Assembly: GCA_020628615.1 (NCBI GenBank)
Contig: JAHDEV010000013.1
Location: 1 to 35,530, forward strand
Source: Dokdonia sp.
GTDB lineage: Bacteria; Bacteroidota; Bacteroidia; Flavobacteriales; Flavobacteriaceae
DNA: 35,530 nt
Reading direction: 5' to 3'
Below are positions 27,468 to 35,530 of this stretch, piece after piece (the first letter of the stretch is position 1; each line of letters begins with the position of its first letter). Under the pieces are notes generated by a model. The model was not told the origin of the DNA. It searched no databases and saw only the letters and a program-made list of their open reading frames with translations. The translations under genes and the position numbers were made by a program.

Positions 27468-28097
27468 ATGGTATTAACAGCAGTGCAAAGTGATAAATTG
27501 TATCTTAAAAATATGGAAGAAAAAGTAGAAGTAGCACTTGAAGATGGAATGCTTAATCTAGAAAACAAGCAGATCCCAAAAGAGATTTATGATGAGGCAA
27601 TTATTGCCTTAGAGCACTATCCAGAATTATGGGATGCAGATATTACTTTTCAATTTAAGAACAATATAAGAAAGTCAACTATGCAGGCACAGCCTAGGTG
27701 GGCTAGCTTTCTTAAATCTAGAAAAAACAGATCTTACATTATTTTAATCTCAAGAAAGATACAAATAGATCAAGAGGAGCTTAACTTTTCTGAAGTACCC
27801 AGCGATGTGGTAATAGGGTGGCTTGGTCACGAGCTAGGTCACGTGATGGATTATAGGGAACGCTCTGCCTTCGGGATGCTGGTTTTTGGTGCAAAATATT
27901 TATACTCTGGCGCACATATAAAAGAAGTAGAGCGCACGGCAGATGTGTATGCAATCACCCACGGTATGGGCTCATATATTTTAAAAACAAAGAATTTTAT
28001 ACTAGATCACGCTCATATCTCTGAGAAGTATAAGCAACGTTTGCGTAGTTTATATATGTCGCCAGAGGAGGTGATGCACCTACTTGAGAATGATTAA
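27468..28097 (+). CDS. Putative zinc metallopeptidase-like protein
   Basis: GHELGHVMDYRER carries HExxH (HELGH); no obvious signal peptide; ATG 27468 or 27513 are the plausible starts. Confidence 0.55.
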   Translation: MVLTAVQSDKLYLKNMEEKVEVALEDGMLNLENKQIPKEIYDEAIIALEHYPELWDADITFQFKNNIRKSTMQAQPRWASFLKSRKNRSYIILISRKIQIDQEELNFSEVPSDVVIGWLGHELGHVMDYRERSAFGMLVFGAKYLYSGAHIKEVERTADVYAITHGMGSYILKTKNFILDHAHISEKYKQRLRSLYMSPEEVMHLLEND

Positions 28098-28111
28098 ATT
28101 ATAGAGTGAAT

Positions 28112-29632
28112 TTATTGCTCACTTATAAAAGTTTCAAACTGGGCAAACTTTTCTTCATCCATTACTTTTTCCATCTTTACCTGGCCACCTTTTTTCTTAT
28201 TTGCGCCACTCCACTCGTGAAAGATATTTGGGTCTATAGTAGTCACCTTTACACCTTTTAGGGATTTACCTCTGGCTACACCATAATTTTTATTGGCATT
28301 TTTAAGAGATTCATCAAGAGCTTGAGCAAGATCTGTCTCGCTAGTGGTGGCTGTTGTTCCTAAATACCAGCAGTGGTAAAACTCACCGTCTATTTTTTTT
28401 GCACTTAGTGTAAACTCAGGTATTTTAATATCAAACTTTTCTTCTAGATCTCTTAGCGCATCTTCCATTTTATTTACAGAAAGTTGTGAGCCTACAACGT
28501 TAAGGAAGAATTTTGTGCGCCCCGTGATTTTAATTTCGGCTCTCTCTACATCTGTAAATGCTACGGTGTCGCCTATGAGATATCTCCACGCTCCAGAGAC
28601 GGTACTTATGATAAGTACATAGTCTACCCCTGTCTCTACTTCGTTAAGTGTAAGAGCAGGTGCATCTTGTGAGAGCGAGCCATCTTCATTAATATATTCA
28701 GGTTTAAACGGTACAAATTCAAAATAAACGCCGGCATCTGTACTGAGCTTCATAGATGCTGTTTCTGGTCTACTCTGGTATGCCATAAAACCTTCGGAGG
28801 CTAGGTAAGTGTCTATAATGGTAATGTCTCGACCTAGTAGCTGTCTAAAGCTTTTCTCATAGGGTTGAAAAGCTACACCTCCACTGGTAAAGACCTGCAG
28901 GTTAGGCCAGATGTCGTGTATGTTGTCTACATTATGGTAGGCTATTACTTCCTTGAGCATAAGCTCCATCCAAGATGGGATACCACTTAAGGCTCCTATA
29001 TCCCAAGATTTTGCATTTTCTGCGATGGTTTTAACACGCTCATCCCAGTTGTCTATTTTTGCTATTTCTTCTCCAGGTTTATAAAAACCTTTAAACCAGA
29101 AGGGGATATTGCTAGCTGTGATACCGCTTATTTCTCCTTCAAGAAACTCGTCATTTTTGGTGAGGTCTGTAGAGCTACCTAGTGCCATAACTTCTTTGTC
29201 AAAAAAGTCTGTAGGTAACTCATAATGTGCCAGCGCAGATACTTGTGCGATACTAGTCGTTCTTATGGCTGCTACCATATCTTCGGTTACAGGTATGCGT
29301 TTACTAGTTTTACCTGTAGTCCCACTTGATAATGCAAAATAGTGTGGCTTACCAGGCCAGGTGATATTTTCTAGACCATCCTTAATGCGTTTCCACCACA
29401 TATCATTCATCTGGTTATAATCGTGGTAGGGTATTGCTTTTCTGTAAGCCTCGCCCACATTATCTTCTTCTAGAATTTTTGAAAAGCCATAATAGATGCC
29501 AAAAGAGGTATCCTTTGCTGTGTCGAGCATTGTACGCAAGACATTCTCTTGCTCTTCAACTGGGTTTGAGCTTGTGGTGAGTGTGTCTTTAAGATCAATT
29601 GCACCTTTTATAATAGAACCTAGAATAGCCAT
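28112..29632 (-). CDS. GH3-family (auxin-responsive-promoter-like) acyl-adenylating protein
   Basis: 506 aa; FALSSGTTGKTSKRIPVT, TYLASEGFMAYQS, YLIGDTVAFTDVERAEIKITGRTKFFLNVVGSQLS. Confidence 0.88.
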   Translation of the reverse strand: MAILGSIIKGAIDLKDTLTTSSNPVEEQENVLRTMLDTAKDTSFGIYYGFSKILEEDNVGEAYRKAIPYHDYNQMNDMWWKRIKDGLENITWPGKPHYFALSSGTTGKTSKRIPVTEDMVAAIRTTSIAQVSALAHYELPTDFFDKEVMALGSSTDLTKNDEFLEGEISGITASNIPFWFKGFYKPGEEIAKIDNWDERVKTIAENAKSWDIGALSGIPSWMELMLKEVIAYHNVDNIHDIWPNLQVFTSGGVAFQPYEKSFRQLLGRDITIIDTYLASEGFMAYQSRPETASMKLSTDAGVYFEFVPFKPEYINEDGSLSQDAPALTLNEVETGVDYVLIISTVSGAWRYLIGDTVAFTDVERAEIKITGRTKFFLNVVGSQLSVNKMEDALRDLEEKFDIKIPEFTLSAKKIDGEFYHCWYLGTTATTSETDLAQALDESLKNANKNYGVARGKSLKGVKVTTIDPNIFHEWSGANKKKGGQVKMEKVMDEEKFAQFETFISEQ

Positions 29633-29742
29633 ATGAGTTGGTTTTTTTACAAATATGTTAAATAAACCCGCTTAACTTACTGCCTTTAACCCAATCTTAA
29701 GGAACAATTGTGAAAAATATAGGAGCTTTTGTGTAGGGGTAA

Positions 29743-29764
29743 TTACGCTTTCGCGAAAGCGTAA
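29743..29764. repeat. Palindrome copy 11 (TTACGCTTTCGCGAAAGCGTAA, 22 bp perfect)
   Basis: Intergenic between the retropepsin-like gene end and the GH3 start. Confidence 0.95.
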
Positions 29765-29788
29765 AAAGAACCATCTCACACTTATGTC

Positions 29789-30376
29789 TTACTTGAGGTA
29801 TAAGCAGTTGTATTGATAATCTATAATGCCTTTGCCGGCATTTAAAACATCTGCACCCAGAATACCGTGTACTGGCGCTGCATTGTGAGCAATTAGTGCG
29901 GTGTTTACGTGTGACATATCAAAGAGTACAATGTCAAGTTTTTTGTACTGCCACTTCTGAATTTTTAAAAAGTTATTGCGAGAGAGTTTGGTCTCCATAC
30001 CTGTTGCTCCGGCCCCTGCGGCTAGCACCTCACTATCTTCTTGCAGTAAGCCAAAAAGGTCTGCGTAGCTAAAATCTATACAAGAACTAGAGGCGCCTGT
30101 GTCTAGTATAAAAGACCCTTCTACACCATTAATTTTTGCCTTTATCTCGAGGTGATTTGTTACGGTAGGAAACAGGCGTGAGCGACAATAACCTTTTGAT
30201 AGTAAAAACTCGCGTAGTGAGGGCATAGGGTATGTGATTTCTATCAAAAGTAATACAATCGTTTTTACACTGTGTGGTAACCAAATGATTTTTGAAAAAA
30301 GAAGCAAAATCATTTTACTTCTTCTTGTAGCAAAGTATTTTTGTGATCTATGACTTTTACAGATACACATACCCAT
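29789..30376 (-). CDS. Retropepsin-like aspartic protease domain protein
   Basis: GSFILDTGASSSCIDFSYADLFG with ILGADVL. The true start is probably internal, since the tracked ORF overlaps the divergent tatD start. Confidence 0.7.
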   Translation of the reverse strand: MGMCICKSHRSQKYFATRRSKMILLLFSKIIWLPHSVKTIVLLLIEITYPMPSLREFLLSKGYCRSRLFPTVTNHLEIKAKINGVEGSFILDTGASSSCIDFSYADLFGLLQEDSEVLAAGAGATGMETKLSRNNFLKIQKWQYKKLDIVLFDMSHVNTALIAHNAAPVHGILGADVLNAGKGIIDYQYNCLYLK

Positions 30377-31126
30377 TTATACAGTGAGTCTTTTGACGAA
30401 GATCAAGCAGAAATGATACAGCGCGCCATAGATGCTGGCGTGACTCGTTTTTTTATACCAGCAATAGACTCGGCTTATACAGAGCGTATGTATGCGCTAG
30501 AAAAGGCGCATCCAGATACCGTGTATCTTATGATGGGGCTGCACCCTACACACGTAAAAGAAAACTATGAAGAGGAGCTTGCTCACATAGAAACGCAGTT
30601 TGCGGCGCGTGACTTTTATGCAGTAGGGGAGATAGGGATAGACCTGTACTGGGATAAGTCTACGCTTGCGATACAGCAAGATGCATTTATGAGACAAATC
30701 CAGCTAGCAAAAAAATATAAGAAACCCATAGTGATACATTGTCGTGAGGCTTTTGACGAGGTTTTTGAAATATTAGAAAGTGAGAAGGGTGATGATCTTT
30801 TTGGGATTTTTCACTGTTTTACGGGTACAAAGGAGCAAGCCCTAAAAGCGATAAGCTATAATATGAAGTTGGGTATAGGAGGTGTGGCGACTTTTAAAAA
30901 TGGTAAGATAGATCAGTTTCTTGCAGAAATACCGCTGGAGCACATAGTGCTAGAGACAGACGCACCTTATTTGAGCCCCGTGCCCTATCGCGGTAAGAGA
31001 AATGAGAGTAGTTACCTAGTGCTGGTGGCCGAAAAGCTTGCGACCATTTATCAAAAACCACTAGATGAGATTGCTGCTATTACCAGTAAAAATGCAGATA
31101 ACGTTTTTTTTACAAAGCGCGCATAG
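30350..31126 (+). CDS. TatD family metal-dependent hydrolase
   Basis: FTDTHTHLYSESFDED, GLHPTHVKE, AVGEIGIDLYWD, IHCREAFDE, FHCFTGT, LETDAPYLSP. Confidence 0.92.
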   Translation: MTFTDTHTHLYSESFDEDQAEMIQRAIDAGVTRFFIPAIDSAYTERMYALEKAHPDTVYLMMGLHPTHVKENYEEELAHIETQFAARDFYAVGEIGIDLYWDKSTLAIQQDAFMRQIQLAKKYKKPIVIHCREAFDEVFEILESEKGDDLFGIFHCFTGTKEQALKAISYNMKLGIGGVATFKNGKIDQFLAEIPLEHIVLETDAPYLSPVPYRGKRNESSYLVLVAEKLATIYQKPLDEIAAITSKNADNVFFTKRA

Positions 31127-31172
31127 TATCTTATTGTAAATAGGTAACTCAGCCATAAAATATTTTGTTCTT

Positions 31173-32318
31173 TTGTGGAGACCAATATATACCCAATTGA
31201 ACAACTACGACCATATACGCCCATACCACGACCAGGAGGTAAATGAGGCGCTTTTAAGAGCCGCCAGACACCCTATGTTTAGAGTGTTGTTGCAATTTAC
31301 ATTTCCAGATTTATCGCAAGAGCAAATTTTAGAAGTCCTTAAAACGTGTCACTCTATTGCAGATTTTCAAGAGAAGGTGATTTATAAGTCTGTAAGTAAC
31401 CTACTTGATAAAAGCTCAGAAGGATTTACTCAAAGTGGTTTTAGTGCGCTTTCGCGAAAGCGGTCTTACCTCTATTTATCAAATCATCGTGATATTGTAC
31501 TAGATACGTCATTGCTCAATATGACTCTTATAGACCATAATCTTATCACCACAGCATCTGCCATAGGTGATAATCTGGTTCAGAAAGATTTCTTAATGGA
31601 GTTGTCTAAGCTCAATAGAAACTTTTTAGTCTTAAGAGATCAGTCGCCTAGGGAGTTGCTTATGAGTTCTAAACTGCTGTCTAATTACATTAAATTTTTA
31701 TTACAGTCTCATAGATCTGTATGGGTAGCACAGCGAGAGGGAAGAACAAAAGACGGTCTCGATAAAACACAGCAGGGAGTTCTTAAAATGATTACTATGG
31801 CTCGTGGTAAGACGCCACTTATGACTTACCTGCGAGAGTTGAGCGTCATAGGTGTGGCAATATCTTATGAGTATGACCCTACAGATATATTAAAGGTGCC
31901 AGAGATTGTTGCAAAAAGAGAAAACCTGCCTTATATAAAAACAGCAAATGAAGATTTTAACAGCATACTTAAGGGAGCGCTAGGTAATAAACGTAACATT
32001 CACATCGCAGCATCGCCGTTACCAGAAAAGGTGTATGATGATATTGAAGATAAATATGATAGTGACAATGAAAAGTTACAGGCCTTTGCTAGTGAATTAG
32101 ATAAAGTAATCTGGAAGAATTATAAACTCTGGCCTACAAACTACATCGCTTATGATCTCTATCATAAAACAGATAAGTATAAGGACAAATATGATACTAA
32201 GGAACTGCGTCATTTTGAACGTAGACTAGAAGTACGTGTTGATTTATCTAAGCAAATGGAAGTAGACAGTTTCTTGTTAATGTATGCAAACCCCGTATTG
32301 CAAGCCGAAAAGTTATGA
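31173..32318 (+). CDS. 1-acyl-glycerol-3-phosphate acyltransferase-like (PlsC-like) protein
   Basis: YLSNHRDIVLDTSLLN (NHxxxxD-type motif), WVAQREGRTKDG; TTG start. Confidence 0.75.
   Translation: MWRPIYTQLNNYDHIRPYHDQEVNEALLRAARHPMFRVLLQFTFPDLSQEQILEVLKTCHSIADFQEKVIYKSVSNLLDKSSEGFTQSGFSALSRKRSYLYLSNHRDIVLDTSLLNMTLIDHNLITTASAIGDNLVQKDFLMELSKLNRNFLVLRDQSPRELLMSSKLLSNYIKFLLQSHRSVWVAQREGRTKDGLDKTQQGVLKMITMARGKTPLMTYLRELSVIGVAISYEYDPTDILKVPEIVAKRENLPYIKTANEDFNSILKGALGNKRNIHIAASPLPEKVYDDIEDKYDSDNEKLQAFASELDKVIWKNYKLWPTNYIAYDLYHKTDKYKDKYDTKELRHFERRLEVRVDLSKQMEVDSFLLMYANPVLQAEKL
31447..31462. repeat. Palindrome copy 12 (CGCTTTCGCGAAAGCG) inside the acyltransferase CDS
   Basis: Reads SALSRKRSY. Confidence 0.93.
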
Positions 32319-33337
32319 GTAAAGCAAAGATCCTTTTAATATATACTGGTGGTACCATAGGTATGATTAAAGACTATGAGACGGGAGCACTCAAAGCCTT
32401 TGATTTTGATGAGCTACTAGATAAAATACCAGAGCTACGGTTGCTGGATTGTGAGATAAGCACTGCCTCTTTTGAGACCGTGATAGACTCGTCTAATATG
32501 AATCCTGCATACTGGAATCAATTATGTGATTTTATAGAGCAGGGTTATGATACATATGATGGTTTTGTGGTATTGCACGGGAGTGACACGATGAGTTATA
32601 GTGCATCTGCAGTGAGTTTTATGCTAGAGAATTTAAGTAAACCTGTGGTATTTACAGGTTCGCAGTTGCCCATAGGAGACCTGCGCACAGATGCAAAAGA
32701 GAATCTTATAACGGCCGTACAAGTAGCTGCCTTAAGAAAAAGGAATAAACCACTCATAGCCGAAGTGTGCTTGTATTTTGAGTATAAGCTTTACAGGGCA
32801 AATCGTACCTCAAAAATTAGTGCAGAAAATTTTGAAGCCTTCACTTCGCCTAACCATCCGGAGCTTTTAACCTCAGGTGTGCATCTCACAATTAATGAAG
32901 ACGCCCTCTGGAAACCAAATAAAAAGCAACTCAAAGTCCATAAAAAACTAGTTACAGAAGTCTTACTCCTTAAAATATATCCAGGTATCTCACAATGTCT
33001 TGTAGAGGCAATGCTCAATGTGCCTTGCGTGCGAGGTGTGGTATTAGAAACTTTTGGAGCAGGTAATACTACAACAGAGCAGTGGTTTATAGATGCACTT
33101 AAGGCAACTATAAAAAGGGGAGTGCCTGTAGTAAATGTCACACAATGTATCTCAGGCAGTGTTCATATGGGTAATTATGAAACCAGCGTCGCCCTTAAAA
33201 AAATGGGAGTTATTAACGGAAGCGATATCACCTCTGAAGCCGCAATAGCAAAAATGATGTACCTCTTAGGGCAAAATTTAGGGCCTAAAGTTTTCAAAAC
33301 AGTTTTTGAAACATCACTGCGTGGTGAGATGTCATAA
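32315..33337 (+). CDS. Type I asparaginase
   Basis: KILLIYTGGTIGMI, VVLHGSDTMSYSASAVSFML, FTGSQLPIGDLRTDAKENLI; 4-nt overlap with the upstream gene. Confidence 0.93.
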   Translation: MSKAKILLIYTGGTIGMIKDYETGALKAFDFDELLDKIPELRLLDCEISTASFETVIDSSNMNPAYWNQLCDFIEQGYDTYDGFVVLHGSDTMSYSASAVSFMLENLSKPVVFTGSQLPIGDLRTDAKENLITAVQVAALRKRNKPLIAEVCLYFEYKLYRANRTSKISAENFEAFTSPNHPELLTSGVHLTINEDALWKPNKKQLKVHKKLVTEVLLLKIYPGISQCLVEAMLNVPCVRGVVLETFGAGNTTTEQWFIDALKATIKRGVPVVNVTQCISGSVHMGNYETSVALKKMGVINGSDITSEAAIAKMMYLLGQNLGPKVFKTVFETSLRGEMS

Positions 33338-33346
33338 TTATGAACT

Positions 33347-33372
33347 AAACCTTGAGTGCCCCGAGGTTTTTT
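33347..33372 (+). terminator. Rho-independent terminator after asparaginase
   Basis: AAACCTTG-AGTGCCC-CGAGGTTTTTTT with one wobble pair. Confidence 0.65.
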
Positions 33373-33417
33373 TGTTAATTCGCATTCCTTAATATATAGC
33401 GATTGTTTTTAGTACGC

Positions 33418-33427
33418 TTTCGCGAAA
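33418..33427. repeat. Palindrome copy 13 (core TTTCGCGAAA with intact left arm, lost right arm)
   Basis: agtacgcTTTCGCGAAAattaata, just upstream of tRNA-Ser. Confidence 0.85.
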
Positions 33428-33436
33428 ATTAATAAT

Positions 33437-33521
33437 AGAAAGGTGGCCGAGTGGCTTAAGGCGCACGCTTGGAAAGCGTGTATACGGAAACGTATCGAGG
33501 GTTCGAATCCCTTCCTTTCTG
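33437..33521 (+). tRNA. tRNA-Ser (GGA)
   Basis: Acceptor AGAAAGG/CCTTTCT, anticodon loop CTTGGAAAG, long class II variable arm, T arm GAGGG-TTCGAAT-CCCTT; CCA not encoded. Confidence 0.95.
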
Positions 33522-33845
33522 CAATGGTTGTAAGTTGTCTGGCCTAGTATGATGACTAGATTATCTTATATTTCTTCTAATGGATACTTCTTATTTTCTT
33601 TTTACCTAGATGTTGTCTATTAATCAATAGTATTTTCTTTATTCCATTATAGAGGTAGAAAATAATTTTAAATTTAATATAAATCTCTAATAATTAAGTT
33701 TACATAGATAATTTGTGTATTTTGTCGATGATTTTGAATGTTTGGTTCATCTGGACTACATTGCTTAATCTGTAAATTAGGATTGTAAATAGTCATATAA
33801 AATAGAGTCACTAGTATAACAGGTGACCAAAAAAAATCATCACGT

Positions 33846-35530
33846 ATGATTCATAAAACTACTAAGACTCGCGTTACTGCTTTAATATTTTTTATAACGC
33901 TCCTATTTTGTTCCTTTCAATTAGAGGCTCAAATTATTGCAGGGACTAATAGCCCAAACCCTGATCCTGCAGGTCCTCCAGGAAACCCAGATGCTATTAT
34001 AGCTGTAAATGCGGCTCTTGGTGCAGATGGAGTTACTTTTCAAGTGCAAGGAGCAGAAGCCTGTATTACAGGTGGAGGTGGGAATAATGGTAGTCCAGGT
34101 GAAGACCCTGAGTGGAGATTTGATGTTACACTTGCAGATCCAGGTAATATATTGCCTGTGTCTGAAGATATAGAAATTCGTGTCTGTAGACGTGGGGATT
34201 TTGGGCAAACCGCTGAAGCTGTTTTTATTTTAGATGAGGATTTAAATCAAGTAGGTATAATTCCAGGTCAGGGTAACATATCTTTTGATTGTACATCGGG
34301 TCCAGTTTGTCAGGTTGTTACAATTACATCTTGTGCCTTTAATGCACAAACTGCGGATGGTGTTTTTAGTCTAACGCTATATACAGATGGAGCAGCTTCT
34401 GGAAATACAGTAGGTGATTTTTGTAATGTCCCTGCAGGTCCTCAACAAGATGTAACGCCAGCCGGATGTACTGGAGATTGTCTTACCTATAGTCAGTCCG
34501 TGCCATCTGGAGGTGGTAGGGTTTTTAATAATCAGGCAAATGGAGGGCCTATGGTAAACTCTGAAGCTGTTGCTGCAAATTGTGCATTTATTGATTATTT
34601 TATATTTCCAACAGGGGGGCTAGCTTTTACGATAGATGGGACAGATTCTGAAGATCTTAACGGAGAAGATTACTGCGTGGGTGAATCTGTATTTATTCCT
34701 TCTGCTTCTGGAACTGGTCAACAATTTACCGTATCTATAGATGGCGGTCCAGCGCAAAATGTAGGAGGAGGAGGTATGGATATAAATTATGAATTTACAT
34801 CACCTGGTGTTTATGAAATTTGTAATATTATAGACCCTGGAGGATGTGCAGAACAAAGGTGTACAGTACTCAATGTAATTGATAGCCCTCCGGGTGATGC
34901 GGGTCCAGATGACCAAATTTGTCAAAATCAAGGTTCCTATTTGCTTTCAGGGGCAGTCGTTATGGCAGATAATGTACAATGGAGTTCAAGTGGAGATGGG
35001 TTTTTTGATAACGCTAATGCTAATAACCCACGGTACTTTCTTGGATCGACTGACGTTAACGCTGCGGTAATACAGCTTTCAGTTACTGTGTCGAATAATG
35101 ACGGTATTTGTGATCCAGTTACAGATAATATGATATTGAGCGTCAGCGAAGAGCCAACAGTAGAAGCTGGAGCAACTGCTTCCTTATGTTCTGATAACGG
35201 CGCGTATACTTTAAGTGATGCTACCATCGGTGGTGGAGCGACAACTGGAACTTGGTCACTAACGACAAGTCCTGCAGGTGGTGACGGAGCATTAAGCTCA
35301 ACTGCTGCGACAGCTAACCCTGAAACAGTAACTTTTACAGCTACGGTACCTGGAGATTATATACTGACATTAACAAGTGACTTTACAGCACCTTGTGCTG
35401 CTGCAACAGATACGGTAACCATTACTGTGGAAGATGAGCCAACAGTAGCAGTGGCATCACCAACGGCAACTATTTGTTTTGATGATATGTTTACGGTTGC
35501 TGGAAGTACATCTACCAACGGAATAATTGC
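33846..35530 (+). CDS. Large secreted repeat protein, 5' part only (adhesin-like; probable T9SS substrate)
   Basis: Open frame to the window end with no stop, absent from the ORF track. MIHKTTKTRVTALIFFITLLFCSFQLEAQ signal peptide, then Gly/Asp/Thr-rich Ig/PKD-like repeats (SVSEEPTVEAGATASLC..., TVEDEPTVAVASPTATIC...). Confidence 0.85.
   Translation, partial: MIHKTTKTRVTALIFFITLLFCSFQLEAQIIAGTNSPNPDPAGPPGNPDAIIAVNAALGADGVTFQVQGAEACITGGGGNNGSPGEDPEWRFDVTLADPGNILPVSEDIEIRVCRRGDFGQTAEAVFILDEDLNQVGIIPGQGNISFDCTSGPVCQVVTITSCAFNAQTADGVFSLTLYTDGAASGNTVGDFCNVPAGPQQDVTPAGCTGDCLTYSQSVPSGGGRVFNNQANGGPMVNSEAVAANCAFIDYFIFPTGGLAFTIDGTDSEDLNGEDYCVGESVFIPSASGTGQQFTVSIDGGPAQNVGGGGMDINYEFTSPGVYEICNIIDPGGCAEQRCTVLNVIDSPPGDAGPDDQICQNQGSYLLSGAVVMADNVQWSSSGDGFFDNANANNPRYFLGSTDVNAAVIQLSVTVSNNDGICDPVTDNMILSVSEEPTVEAGATASLCSDNGAYTLSDATIGGGATTGTWSLTTSPAGGDGALSSTAATANPETVTFTATVPGDYILTLTSDFTAPCAAATDTVTITVEDEPTVAVASPTATICFDDMFTVAGSTSTNGII

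Noticed and set aside
58-33427. Palindromes as a CRISPR array or tandem repeat
   Set aside because: Copies are separated irregularly by about 1-9 kb with ordinary genes between; there is no spacer-sized periodicity and no cas genes.
33921-34208. 95-aa minus-strand ORF opposite the repeat protein
   Set aside because: Antisense to the long signal-peptide-bearing open frame starting at 33846.

Overview
The window looks like a chromosomal segment from a marine Flavobacteriaceae bacterium. I suspect a Dokdonia/Krokinobacter-like organism, but that is inference. It is gene-dense and mostly housekeeping: topA, an arginase-family gene, the core type IX secretion/gliding operon gldKLMN, an FAD oxidoreductase, DUF983, an ABC-F ATPase, an RND efflux operon (adaptor, permease, unknown membrane protein, TolC), initiator tRNA-Met, two SpoU methyltransferases around era, rplU-rpmA, a GH3-family protein, a retropepsin-like protein, TatD, an acyltransferase, asparaginase, tRNA-Ser(GGA), and the 5' part of a large secreted repeat protein that runs off the right edge. 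The strongest signal not explained by genes is a highly iterated perfect palindrome with core TTTCGCGAAA, most often (TT)ACGCTTTCGCGAAAGCGT(AA). I find 13 core copies plus one diverged look-alike in 35.5 kb. They lie in gaps, often 4-10 bp after a stop codon, and four lie in frame inside protein-coding genes, where they encode AFAKA or LSRKR peptides, two of them in signal peptides. Other points are a lipoprotein gene split by a single in-frame TAG, and an L21 ribosomal protein fused to an Ala/Lys/Pro linker and a helix-hairpin-helix-like tail. All calls come from reading the sequence and supplied ORFs; no database search was run.
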